In this document: positions 1 through 7,761 of the stretch, piece by piece | Numbering within the stretch: the first letter of the stretch is position 1 | How the letters are laid out: every line of letters begins with the position of its first letter | Program-made: the position numbers and the translations under genes | Assembly: GCA_002338655.1 (NCBI GenBank) | Contig: DDIU01000048.1 | Span: forward strand, 1 to 14,762 | Source of the DNA: Flammeovirgaceae bacterium UBA1842 | GTDB lineage: Bacteria; Bacteroidota; Bacteroidia; Cytophagales; Cyclobacteriaceae | Length of the DNA: 14,762 nt | Direction: 5' to 3' | Notes under the pieces: generated by a model | The model's input: the letters and a program-made list of their open reading frames with translations, nothing else | The model's database searches: none | What the model was told of the DNA's origin: nothing

Positions 1-18
1 GAAGTTTACCGGACAACA

Positions 19-33
19 GTGGGCTTGACCCGC
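19..33. repeat. Short GC-rich hairpin at left edge
   Basis: GTGGG and CCCGC flank the 5-base loop CTTGA and can form a 5-bp stem (one G-T wobble). It is more GC-rich than the flanking DNA and resembles a hairpin at 14742-14754. It may belong to a dispersed intergenic palindrome family, or may be the terminator or tail of a gene lying left of the window. No coding frame from bases 1-42 can be identified with confidence. Confidence 0.3.
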
Positions 34-56
34 AATCCCTAAGATAAATTCTCCAG

Positions 57-137
57 AACTTTCCTAAAGTTGACTTAGTAAGTTCACGAATTGCTAAATA
101 CGGTTTCACCTATTTTAAGTAGAACTTTAGGAAAGTT
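57..137. promoter_or_regulatory. Pair of palindromic operator-like sites upstream of the MFS gene
   Basis: Bases 57-71 read AACTTTCCTAAAGTT and bases 123-137 read AACTTTAGGAAAGTT. Each is a perfect 6-bp inverted repeat around 3 bases, and the two 15-mers are exact reverse complements of each other. Both are preceded by AG. Their starts are 66 bases apart, and the second lies about 117 bases before the TTG start of the exporter gene. A smaller dyad, ACTTA-G-TAAGT, lies between them at 73-83. The layout fits two binding sites for a dimeric regulator of the downstream gene; a cruciform using the full 15-mers is an alternative. The regulator is unknown and none is encoded directly alongside. Confidence 0.5.
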
Positions 138-253
138 TGAACCAAGAGATCCCGGAATGAATCCAGAGAGCTTTTTAAAATTATATGCCCAAAACTTGTG
201 GCAAGCTAAACGGCTTTTGATACATTTAACTTTTTAACGATCACGGTACCAAA

Positions 254-1519
254 TTGAGTAAAAAAGATCCCTACGCAGCTTTACGGTATAGAGAATTCAA
301 CGTCTTTTTATTGGTTCGCTTTTCAATGATTTTTGCATGGGCCATGCAATTCATTGTCATTGAATGGGAAGTCTACAGCCTCACCAAAGACCCCTTGTCA
401 TTGGGGATAATAGGTCTGATGGAAGTAGTGCCAGCCGTGGCCATGGCCTTATTTGCTGGCCATATTGTAGACCAAAAGGAAAAGAAAGCCCTGCTTTTTA
501 AGTGTATTCTGGCTTTTTCTGTCATAAGTTTTGGCTTGTTTATGCTTACCTGGCCAAGGGTAGTAAGCGGATTTTCAAAAGGGAATATACTATTTGGTAT
601 TTATTTTCTGGTCTTTTTAGGAGGCATTGTACGCTCCTTCCTAGGCCCATCCATCTTTTCATTGTTGTCGCTTGTAGTACCCAAAAAGATTTATCCAAAT
701 GCCGCCACCTGGAGCAGTTCTGCCTGGCAGATGGGTGCCGTACTCGGCCCAGCACTAGCAGGATTCTCCATTAGTTGGATTGGCGTTCATTGGTCAATGT
801 GTTTGATTTTTGGCTTTGCGTTGGTTGCACTTCTTGCCCTCACACAAATCTCCACCAAGCCCATCCTCAACCCAAAAATAGGTGAGCCAATCATGCAAAG
901 CCTGAAGGAAGGTTTAAAATTTGTCTGGCATACCAAGGCCATATTTGGGGCCATTACGCTGGACATGGTAGCAGTACTTTTTGGAGGTGCAGTGGCCTTG
1001 TTGCCCATCTTTGCACAGGACATTCTGAAAGTGGGGCCAGAGGGTTTTGGCGTACTTAGGGCCATGCCGGCAGTCGGTTCGTTTATTACCATATTGATCT
1101 CCGCCTATGTGCCGCTGAACAAAAATGCAGGCATGAAATTATTAACGGCTGTATTTTTATTTGGTGTAAGCATCATTGTATTTGGCCTTTCTACTTGGTT
1201 TTGGCTGTCTGTTCTTGCGCTACTCTTTAGCGGCATGACCGATGGTATCTCGGTGGTGATCCGACAGACCATCTTACAATTAAAAACCCCTGACAACATG
1301 CGTGGGCGTGTTGCCTCGGTAAACTCCATGTTTGTAGGTTCGTCTAATGAACTGGGTGCTTTTGAAAGTGGCCTTACTGCCAAATTAATGGGCACCGTAA
1401 CGGCAGTAGTCTTTGGTGGCTCCATGACCCTTATTACCGTGCTGGCCACAGGCTGGCGCTTCCCAACTTTTAGAAAACTCGACTTGCGTAAGGATTTGGA
1501 AGAGCATGAGAAGGGGTGA
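254..1519 (+). CDS. MFS exporter, EntS-like (MFS_3-type) family
   Basis: Inner-membrane major facilitator of 421 residues, about the usual length, with roughly 11-12 hydrophobic segments. The start DPYAALRYREFNVFLL and the following segment up to TKDPLSLGLIG-like residues 44-54 are typical of a Bacteroidota exporter group related to the enterobactin exporter EntS. A motif-A-like loop, GHIVDQKEKK, is at residues 69-78 and a GxxxGPxxxG-type segment at 161-170. The family-typical MRGRVASVNS stretch is at 349-358, followed by GSSNELGAFESG. The start is TTG at 254: an in-frame TAA at 227-229 leaves no ATG, and the N-terminus aligns with the family as I know it. The gene stands alone with its own leader carrying two palindromes. 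Proton-driven export of a small molecule, for example a siderophore or drug, is inferred; the substrate cannot be read from the sequence. Confidence 0.9.
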   Translation: MSKKDPYAALRYREFNVFLLVRFSMIFAWAMQFIVIEWEVYSLTKDPLSLGIIGLMEVVPAVAMALFAGHIVDQKEKKALLFKCILAFSVISFGLFMLTWPRVVSGFSKGNILFGIYFLVFLGGIVRSFLGPSIFSLLSLVVPKKIYPNAATWSSSAWQMGAVLGPALAGFSISWIGVHWSMCLIFGFALVALLALTQISTKPILNPKIGEPIMQSLKEGLKFVWHTKAIFGAITLDMVAVLFGGAVALLPIFAQDILKVGPEGFGVLRAMPAVGSFITILISAYVPLNKNAGMKLLTAVFLFGVSIIVFGLSTWFWLSVLALLFSGMTDGISVVIRQTILQLKTPDNMRGRVASVNSMFVGSSNELGAFESGLTAKLMGTVTAVVFGGSMTLITVLATGWRFPTFRKLDLRKDLEEHEKG

Positions 1520-1807
1520 GTTCAATAGAATATTTAGAGTTAAGAGTGATCAAATTAAATCTCAATACCTCTTAATATATGTATAAACATATAATTAGCG
1601 CTTTTACAATTATATTATATCTATTTACATATAAATTTTGTAGTCCCTTCCCACCTAACCTATTGATTGATAAGCACATCCATTTTAATTTTTCGTTTTG
1701 TAATTATTAAGAGTAGTTTTAGAATAATATAGTGGTGTATGGCTACCAAATAAAGGGGGTATCCAGCACTATATAATGTATAACAACCATTAAGCACAGA
1801 ATTCTAT
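1520..1807. other. AT-rich intergenic region with small inverted repeats
   Basis: This 288-base gap is markedly AT-rich. It holds two adjoining inverted repeats: TTAAGAG (1540-1546) with CTCTTAA (1569-1575), and directly after it TATATGT-ATAA-ACATATA (1576-1593), a 7-bp stem. They may help end transcription of the exporter gene, but no clear T-run follows. The remainder presumably holds the promoter of the next gene; I could not point to a convincing Bacteroidota -33/-7 pair. No RNA gene or credible small ORF was recognised here. Confidence 0.4.
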
Positions 1808-2479
1808 ATGTGCGATAATACACCATACACTATGAATGTTTTTATACTAATAATTTCGCTTGCCGCTTTTCTTGGTTTTTTTATTATAATACCCTTATTA
1901 ATCATTAAAGGCAAAGCATCAATGAACGCAGCTAGAATTACATTGGGGGATGCATGGAAACTCTATTCTAGGAAATCTGCCAAAAAACCAGTTTTACAAG
2001 CACTTTCAGTTGCTCAGAAGAATGATTTACCAATTACTCTTGAGCAAATTGAGATTCATTGGTTGGCAGGTGGAGATCCAATCAAAATCATGAACATATT
2101 AGCTAACAATTCTGGAAATAAGCAAATTACATTTCAGATTCTGTCTACCATTGATTTAGCAGGCCAGGATATTGAACAAGCTATTGTTGCGTGTACCAAA
2201 ACCTACACAGTGGACATCAAAGACTTTAAGATCAACTCTTTTATATTGGATTATCAAGCTAATTATAAGTTAGGTCTATTTTCAGTATTTAGCGAAAATG
2301 ATTCAACCACTATCGAACAGAAGATTAAGAAAAAACTGAGTTCCTTTGCATCCACTTGGGACTCGAATGATCCTATAAATACTCAGGTTTTCCTCCAATC
2401 TAATATTCTAACAATGGAATATTGGGAACGTGTACTTAACGTTCAACTAATTGACCAAAATCTTCAAGTCAAAATATAA
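1808..2479 (+). CDS. Short flotillin-like protein, divergent FloA (SPFH) homologue
   Basis: A 223-residue protein with one N-terminal hydrophobic hairpin or membrane segment (about residues 11-34) and then a soluble part. The stretch LEQIEIHWLAGGDPIKIMNI (78-97) and the nearby FQILSTIDLAGQDIEQAI (109-126) match the flotillin-like FloA pattern, where the family has LESHYLAGG and later AIDLAGRDV. The C-terminal half keeps the order of the SPFH core: a TTIEQKIKKKLSSF segment (167-180), then the stretch matching the end of the SPFH fold. The protein stops there. FloA is normally about 330 residues with a further C-terminal helical and repeat region, which is absent. FloA proteins organise membrane microdomains and often lie beside nfeD; no nfeD is present here. 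An alternative start is ATG at 1832 (residue 9), just before the membrane segment. The gene is more AT-rich than its neighbours. Confidence 0.65.
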   Translation: MCDNTPYTMNVFILIISLAAFLGFFIIIPLLIIKGKASMNAARITLGDAWKLYSRKSAKKPVLQALSVAQKNDLPITLEQIEIHWLAGGDPIKIMNILANNSGNKQITFQILSTIDLAGQDIEQAIVACTKTYTVDIKDFKINSFILDYQANYKLGLFSVFSENDSTTIEQKIKKKLSSFASTWDSNDPINTQVFLQSNILTMEYWERVLNVQLIDQNLQVKI

Positions 2480-2524
2480 CAGGTCAACATGTACTTCCTC
2501 CTTCCCTTTCATTTCAAAAAATAA

Positions 2525-2561
2525 TTAATTAAACAAACGTTTAATTAAAACAATTGTTTAA
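2525..2561. promoter_or_regulatory. Nested palindromic operators of the TetR efflux operon
   Basis: TTAATTAAAC (2525-2534) and GTTTAATTAA (2539-2548) form a perfect 10-bp inverted repeat around AAAC. Overlapping it, AAACAATTGTTT (2548-2559) is a perfect 12-bp palindrome. TTAAACAA (2529-2536) and TTGTTTAA (2554-2561) form a third, wider dyad. The cluster directly precedes the tetR gene, as expected for an autorepressed operon. TAACATTG at 2559-2566 resembles the Bacteroidota -7 box TAnnTTTG with one mismatch; if used, the operators cover the promoter. The palindromes are seen directly; TetR binding is inferred. Confidence 0.75.
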
Positions 2562-2593
2562 CATTGCAGCATGATCACCAAAAATGTATCGCT

Positions 2594-3214
2594 GTGAGCC
2601 TAAACGATAAACAAATCCAGATTCTGGCAGTAGCGGAAGAGCTAATCGCCAAAAATGGCTTTGATGGTACTTCTGTCCGCGACATTGCCAAAGCCGCTAA
2701 GGTCAATATTGCCATGATCTCCTACTACTTTGGTTCAAAAGATAAACTCCTCGAAGCCTTATTTCTTTATCGGATTTCTGACTTTAGAATGGTATTGGAA
2801 ACGGTGCTTTCACAAGACCTTTCCTTTTTTGAAATGATGGATGAAATAGTGGCCTTGACCATCAAACGCATTCATAAAAACAGACGAATCCATAAAATCG
2901 TCAATTTCGAATTTTCCAACGGCACACGTGACATTGATTTTGACCTTTATGTGAATCAGAAAAAAGAAAACCTTCTGGTCATTGACAACTTTATAAAAAA
3001 AGGTCAGGAGGAAGGGGTTTTTAATAAAAACGTCAACATCCAAATGCTGACCCCTACCATCCTTGGTACTTATTTTCATTTCTATTACAACAAGCGTTTC
3101 TATCAGTCGCTATTGGAACTGGAAGATGATCAGGCCATTGATAACTATGTACACACCACCCTTACACAGCATGTTCAACAAACTATAAAAGCAGTACTTA
3201 CCAATGAAAAATAA
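2594..3214 (+). CDS. TetR/AcrR-family transcriptional regulator
   Basis: Ligand-responsive repressor, probably of the efflux operon it heads. The N-terminal helix-turn-helix is clear: LNDKQIQILAVAEELIAKNG, then TSVRDIAKAAKVNIAMISYY and FGSKDKLLEAL, the classic TetR recognition region. The rest is a helical ligand-binding domain with no recognisable subfamily motif. I chose GTG at 2594 (207 residues, beginning MSLNDKQIQIL) because relatives usually start two to four residues before the NDKQ motif, and because the longer frame from TTG at 2564 would begin within the possible promoter -7 box. The longer 216-residue form cannot be excluded. The stop overlaps the start of the TolC-like gene by 11 bases, indicating co-transcription. 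A loss-of-binding ligand, probably a pump substrate, would induce the operon; the ligand is unknown. Confidence 0.9.
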   Translation: MSLNDKQIQILAVAEELIAKNGFDGTSVRDIAKAAKVNIAMISYYFGSKDKLLEALFLYRISDFRMVLETVLSQDLSFFEMMDEIVALTIKRIHKNRRIHKIVNFEFSNGTRDIDFDLYVNQKKENLLVIDNFIKKGQEEGVFNKNVNIQMLTPTILGTYFHFYYNKRFYQSLLELEDDQAIDNYVHTTLTQHVQQTIKAVLTNEK

Positions 3215-4505
3215 TGTTTTAATACTCACTGTGTCCCTTTTGTTCACGGCCTTTGTCGCCCAAGCACAGGACACATTGCGGTTAACACTTCCGCAGGCGG
3301 TGGACAGGGCATTGAAAAATAGTGCGGCTGCCAACTTAACGGCAGCAAAACTGAAATCGGCCGAGCATGAATTGAAGGTGGCAAAAAACGCACGTTATCC
3401 AGATGCCAGTATTTCGGCACAATACCTCTACCTCACCAATGCCAACACCGACCTCCAAACGCAAAGCAGTGGTGAGCCTAGGCCATCATTGAATGTAGAT
3501 CAACTGGTACTGGGACAGGCGAAGGTATCCATGCCCCTATTTTCTGGGTTTAAATTGAAAAACGTAATCGAAGCAAGCGAAAACCAATACAAAGCGGCTT
3601 CGTTTACCGCCCAGAATGAAATGGAACAATTGGCTTTAGAAACCATCAATAATTACATCAGTCTGTACAAAGCCACTCAATCCATCACCTTGATTGAAGA
3701 AAACCTGAAAAGCGCCCAGCAACGAGTGAAGGACTTTGAGGCCAAAGAGCAAAATGGGTTGCTGGCACGCAACGATTTGTTGAAAGCCCAGCTTCAACAG
3801 TCCAATATAGAGGTGACACTGGAAGAAGCTAAAAAGAACCAGCTGATCCTTAATTATAAATTAGCCATGTCGCTCAATTTGGATGAGCAAACGGTCATAT
3901 CAACGGGGCCAACTGACTTCAATATTATCGAGACCACTGCCCTACCCCATTCAATTGACAGAAGTGACCTGAATGCACTAAAGTACCATAAGCTTGCTAC
4001 CGAAAATCAAATCAAAATAGCTAAGAGCAATTACTATCCTTCATTTGCCCTCACTGGAGGCTATCTTGTTTTAGATATACACAATGTACTCACCGTTACC
4101 AATGCCATGAATTTTGGGATCGGTCTGTCCTACAACCTATCCGATATATTCAAGACAAAAAGCAATATAGCGCTGGCAAAAAGTAGGGTTCAGGAAATGC
4201 AATTTACCTTGGATGCCTATTCTGACCAAGTGAAAATTCAGGTAGAAAGTGCGGAACAAGAGTACGATCTGGCGTTAAAAAAATATACCGTGTTCACTAA
4301 GTCCCAAGAGCAGGCCATTGAAAATTACAGGATAGTAAAAGATAAATATGAAAATGGCTTGGCCGACACCAATGACTTGCTGGAAGCCGATGTGGAGCAA
4401 CTTCAGGCCAAAATCAACCTAACCTACGCCAAGGCGAATATTACCCAGAGATATTATGAGTTACTCACTGCTGAAGGCCAATTAACTAAAAGTTTAAATA
4501 ATTAA
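3204..4505 (+). CDS. TolC-family outer-membrane efflux channel
   Basis: Outer-membrane channel of the tripartite exporter, 433 residues, a normal size for the family. A signal peptide is evident (residues 1-21, ending VAQA before QDTLRL). No lipobox cysteine follows, so it is not a NodT-type lipoprotein. Two outer-membrane-efflux (OEP) repeats are recognisable. The first begins with TLPQAVDRALKNS (28-40) and has long alpha-helical stretches and a SMPLFSGFKLKN-type beta segment. The second, in the C-terminal half, has the matching LSYNLSDIFKTKSNIALAKS segment and ends with ENGLADTNDLLEA and a final helix. It starts at ATG 3204 inside the end of the tetR gene and is followed by the adaptor gene after 14 bases. 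Its role as exit duct for the pump encoded downstream follows from the gene order. Confidence 0.93.
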   Translation: MKNNVLILTVSLLFTAFVAQAQDTLRLTLPQAVDRALKNSAAANLTAAKLKSAEHELKVAKNARYPDASISAQYLYLTNANTDLQTQSSGEPRPSLNVDQLVLGQAKVSMPLFSGFKLKNVIEASENQYKAASFTAQNEMEQLALETINNYISLYKATQSITLIEENLKSAQQRVKDFEAKEQNGLLARNDLLKAQLQQSNIEVTLEEAKKNQLILNYKLAMSLNLDEQTVISTGPTDFNIIETTALPHSIDRSDLNALKYHKLATENQIKIAKSNYYPSFALTGGYLVLDIHNVLTVTNAMNFGIGLSYNLSDIFKTKSNIALAKSRVQEMQFTLDAYSDQVKIQVESAEQEYDLALKKYTVFTKSQEQAIENYRIVKDKYENGLADTNDLLEADVEQLQAKINLTYAKANITQRYYELLTAEGQLTKSLNN

Positions 4506-4519
4506 TCATTGCACGACCA

Positions 4520-5602
4520 ATGGAACAAAAGAAAAAAACCAATAAAAAATTCATTCTCATCATAACTGGCTTACTCATAGTTGGGGGGAGTTATGGTGGT
4601 TATAAATACATTCATTCTCAGTCGCACGAAGAGACTGATGATGCTCAAATACAGGCCAATATGAACCCTATTATCCCACATGTGGGTGGGTATATTGAGC
4701 ATGTCTATGTTAGTGACAATCAAAAAGTAAAAAAAGGTGATACCCTTTTCACTATCGACAACAGGGAGTATTATATAAAACTGGAACAGGCATTAGCTCA
4801 ATTGGCCATGGCCAAAAGTAGTTTATCTGTATCGGAAGCAAGTATCGGATCATATCAGGCCAATGCGGCCACCACCCGAGCACAAGTAAGGACGGCTACT
4901 GAAACCATTGAAACTGCCAAAATTAGATTGTGGCGTGCTACCAATGATTTCAAACGTTATGAGAATCTGTATAAAAACCATTCCATTACCGAGCAGCAAT
5001 ATGAACAGGCGTTAGCGGCCAAACAGGAAGCTGAAAATCAGCTGGACGTATTGAAATCACAAGAAAAAGCGAGTACAAGTCAAAACAGTGCAGCCAACTC
5101 GCAGACAGAAATTTCCAAGAAGCAGGTATCCGTGTCGGAGGCCAATGTGCAAAGTGCTCAGGCCATGGTAGATGAAGCCCGTTTAAATTTAGATTATACC
5201 ATCGTTACCGCCCCTATTGACGGTCAACTGTCTAATGTAGGCATTCAGGCAGGTCAGTTGGTACAACCAGGCCAATCGCTCTTCTATTTGGTAAACACGC
5301 ATGACAAATGGGTAATCGCCAACTTCAAGGAGACCCAATTGGATAAAATGAAGGTAGGCCAGAAAGTAGTTATTACCGTTGACGCTTATCCTGATGAAGT
5401 ATTTGAAGGTATGGTGACTAATTTCTCACCTGCTACGGGGGCTAGGTTTTCATTGCTACCTCCTGATAATGCCACGGGTAATTTTGTAAAAACGATCCAA
5501 CGGCTTCCAGTAAAAATTGATTTTACCGCTAACAACAAAGAAGAAAAGCTACAGAAGTTGCTTTCTGGTATGAACGTAGAAATCGATGTCCATTTGAATT
5601 GA
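4520..5602 (+). CDS. HlyD/EmrA-type membrane fusion (adaptor) protein
   Basis: Periplasmic adaptor joining the inner-membrane pump to the TolC-like channel. A short basic cytoplasmic N-terminus (MEQKKKTNKK) is followed by one membrane anchor (about 11-30), then the characteristic TDDAQIQANMNPIIPHVGG (39-57) that opens the first biotinyl-lipoyl half. VSDNQKVKKGDTLFTID (64-80) completes it. A long coiled-coil hairpin, rich in Ala, Gln and Glu, spans roughly 85-215. The second lipoyl half follows, with TAPIDGQLSNVGIQAGQLVQ, then a beta-barrel region with KVGQKVVITVDAYPDEVFEG. Length (360) is typical of EmrA-like proteins paired with DHA2 pumps. The stop is one base before the pump start, so translation is probably coupled. 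Confidence 0.94.
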   Translation: MEQKKKTNKKFILIITGLLIVGGSYGGYKYIHSQSHEETDDAQIQANMNPIIPHVGGYIEHVYVSDNQKVKKGDTLFTIDNREYYIKLEQALAQLAMAKSSLSVSEASIGSYQANAATTRAQVRTATETIETAKIRLWRATNDFKRYENLYKNHSITEQQYEQALAAKQEAENQLDVLKSQEKASTSQNSAANSQTEISKKQVSVSEANVQSAQAMVDEARLNLDYTIVTAPIDGQLSNVGIQAGQLVQPGQSLFYLVNTHDKWVIANFKETQLDKMKVGQKVVITVDAYPDEVFEGMVTNFSPATGARFSLLPPDNATGNFVKTIQRLPVKIDFTANNKEEKLQKLLSGMNVEIDVHLN

Positions 5603-5603
5603 T

Positions 5604-7178
5604 ATGCAGGATCAGGATAGTCTGGTAGAATACGGTTTCAGACGTGTAATCATTACCATCACAGCCATATTATGTGCGCTGCTGGAGATTGTGGACACTA
5701 CCATTGTCAATGTAGCCCTTAATGACATGAAAGGAAGCCTGGGGGCTACACTAACTGACGTGGCCTGGGTAATTACCGCCTATGCCATTGCCAATGTGAT
5801 CGTCATCCCCATGACCAGCTGGCTTTCCAAGCAATTTGGAAGGCGCAATTATTTCGCTGCCTCCATCATCATTTTCACCGTAGCATCGTTTTTATGTGGC
5901 AATGCCAATAACATTTGGGAGTTGGTGGCTTTTAGGTTTATACAAGGCTTGGGAGGTGGGGCACTGCTCGTGACCGCCCAGACCATTATCACAGAAAGCT
6001 ATCCTATTGCTAAACGAGGCATGGCGCAAGCGATCTATGGTATGGGTGTGATAGTTGGCCCTACCTTGGGTCCACCACTAGGAGGCTACATTGTCGATAA
6101 TTTCTCTTGGCCTTATATTTTTTACATCAACATTCCCATCGGTATATTGGCCACCATCTTAACCTTGATTTTTGTCAAAAGTCCAAAATATGGAGAGAAG
6201 CTTAAGGCCAGTCAGGTCGATTGGATGGGGATTATATTATTGGCTACCTTCATCGGGTCGCTTCAGTACGTTCTGGAGCATGGCCAGCAAGATGACTGGT
6301 TTGCCGACCCGATAATCACCACTTTGAGTGTGATGTCAGTTTTTGGGTTCATTCTATTTATTTGGCGTGAATCCGTCTATAAACATCCCATTGTCAACTT
6401 AAGTGTACTGAAAGACAGCAACTTAAGAATTGGGACGATCATGACCTTTATACTTGGATTTGGGCTGTTTGGATCTACTTTTATCATTCCTATATACACC
6501 CAGTCCGTCTTGGGTTTTACAGCTACCCAGGCGGGTATGCTATTGATTCCAAGTTCGATCACCACCGGATTGATGATGCCCGTGATTGGCAGATTACTGC
6601 AAAAAGGTGTGCCACAAAAGTATCTGGTTACGGGTGGCTTCTTGACCTTTTTCCTTTACAGCCTGTGGATGTACCTAGTGATGACCCCAGACACAGGGAT
6701 TGAGCATTTTTTCTGGCCATTGGTCGTAAGAGGTATTGGCTTAGGTTTACTTTTTGTCCCGATCACTACCCTATCCCTATCTACACTTGTGGGCAAAGAT
6801 ATTGGTGAGGGTGCTGCCTTTACAGGTATGACCCGGCAGTTGGGTGGTTCATTTGGTATTGCCATTATCACGACCCTGATCGCCAGATGGAGTCAGCAAC
6901 ATCGTGTGGACTTGATCCCAAATATAGCTGCCACCGACCCTACCGTACAGCAGCGATTGCATGGATTGCAACAGATGTTTATGAGCAAGGGCTTTTCTTT
7001 CAATGAATCATTACAAAAGGCTTATCACATGTTGGACCTATCGGTAAGCAAGCAAGCCATTGTACTCACCTATATGGACGTTTTCCTTTATCTGGGGGTA
7101 TTGTTCTTACTTTGTATCCCTTTTGTTTTATTGATCAAAAAAGGAGCTGGCAAAATCAATGGAGGTGCCGCTCATTAA
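5604..7178 (+). CDS. DHA2 (EmrB/QacA) family MFS drug pump, 14 TM
   Basis: Inner-membrane proton antiporter forming the energised part of the tripartite exporter. Length is 524 residues with about 14 hydrophobic segments. Family hallmarks are present in order: the TM1 motif IVDTTIVNVAL (29-39) with its membrane-embedded Asp, a motif-A-like loop SWLSKQFGRR (72-81), FIQGLGGG (112-119), motif C GPTLGPPLGGYI (152-163) typical of antiporters, and WPYIFYINIPIG (169-180). It is the last gene of the efflux unit, and a weak hairpin follows the stop. Likely substrates are hydrophobic toxic compounds, as for EmrB-type pumps generally; the actual substrate is unknown. Confidence 0.95.
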   Translation: MQDQDSLVEYGFRRVIITITAILCALLEIVDTTIVNVALNDMKGSLGATLTDVAWVITAYAIANVIVIPMTSWLSKQFGRRNYFAASIIIFTVASFLCGNANNIWELVAFRFIQGLGGGALLVTAQTIITESYPIAKRGMAQAIYGMGVIVGPTLGPPLGGYIVDNFSWPYIFYINIPIGILATILTLIFVKSPKYGEKLKASQVDWMGIILLATFIGSLQYVLEHGQQDDWFADPIITTLSVMSVFGFILFIWRESVYKHPIVNLSVLKDSNLRIGTIMTFILGFGLFGSTFIIPIYTQSVLGFTATQAGMLLIPSSITTGLMMPVIGRLLQKGVPQKYLVTGGFLTFFLYSLWMYLVMTPDTGIEHFFWPLVVRGIGLGLLFVPITTLSLSTLVGKDIGEGAAFTGMTRQLGGSFGIAIITTLIARWSQQHRVDLIPNIAATDPTVQQRLHGLQQMFMSKGFSFNESLQKAYHMLDLSVSKQAIVLTYMDVFLYLGVLFLLCIPFVLLIKKGAGKINGGAAH

Positions 7179-7186
7179 TGCATTCC

Positions 7187-7202
7187 AACCAAAATGGTTT
7201 TT
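7187..7202 (+). terminator. Possible weak terminator after the efflux operon
   Basis: AACCA-AAA-TGGTT forms a 5-bp stem at 7187-7199, and the T-run 7198-7202 overlaps its 3' arm. It lies 9 bases after the pump stop codon. The stem is short and A-T-containing, so termination is at best partial, and the next gene may be read through from the operon. Confidence 0.35.
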
Positions 7203-7233
7203 CATGGGTCATTATAAAAACTAAATTTAACCC

Positions 7234-7719
7234 ATGAAGAGAATTTTGATCTGCCTTGTTGTTGCCTTGTGTGCGTGTGATACAGAAGAAGAACCTTTCA
7301 TAATTGCTGAAAAACCGAGTAGCCAGGGTGATTACATCATATTTGGCTGGTACTATGGTTTCTGTGCAGGAGAACAATGTATCGAAATTTTTAAGCTAAC
7401 AGGAGATGGGCTGTACGAAGATCAAAATGACAACTATCCCGATTCACGAAAGTTTTATGAAGGTGATTTTGAAAAGCAAGGTCAGAAAAAATTTGAAGGG
7501 GTAAAATCATTGGCAGACAACATTCCCCCTGCCATTTTTGCAATTAGTGATACCATTATTGGCCGGCCCGACTATTCTGATGGCGGGGGCGTGTACTTCG
7601 AATACAAAGTGGGCAATATACACCGCTATTGGTTGATAGATCAGTTTACTCACAATATACCAGAAGAGCTCCAACCACTGGTGACTAAGGTAAATGAAAC
7701 CGTAACCTTTCTACAATGA
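7234..7719 (+). CDS. Small lipoprotein of unknown function
   Basis: A 161-residue protein I do not recognise. It begins with a short lipoprotein signal peptide: positive MKR, hydrophobic ILICLVVAL, then a lipobox-like LCAC with the modified cysteine most likely Cys15. The residues after it, CDTEEE, are strongly acidic. In Bacteroidota an acidic run just after the lipidated cysteine can act as a surface export signal, so display on the outer leaflet is possible. The mature part is soluble and rich in Asp, Glu, Tyr and Gly, with an internal Cys pair (FCAGEQC) that might form a disulfide. It lies 55 bases after the pump gene in the same direction. A functional link to efflux is not shown. Confidence 0.75.
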   Translation: MKRILICLVVALCACDTEEEPFIIAEKPSSQGDYIIFGWYYGFCAGEQCIEIFKLTGDGLYEDQNDNYPDSRKFYEGDFEKQGQKKFEGVKSLADNIPPAIFAISDTIIGRPDYSDGGGVYFEYKVGNIHRYWLIDQFTHNIPEELQPLVTKVNETVTFLQ

Positions 7720-7761
7720 CGAATATTTCATTAAATTGTATCTGAAACAAAAGGTACTGCA

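Noticed and set aside
1..42. Tail of an upstream gene in frame 1, ending TAA at 40-42
   Set aside because: Thirteen codons are too few to recognise, and the stretch contains a palindrome typical of intergenic DNA.
787..1449. Long minus-strand frames inside the EntS-like exporter gene
   Set aside because: They are shadows of the strongly supported plus-strand gene and have no recognisable domains or context.
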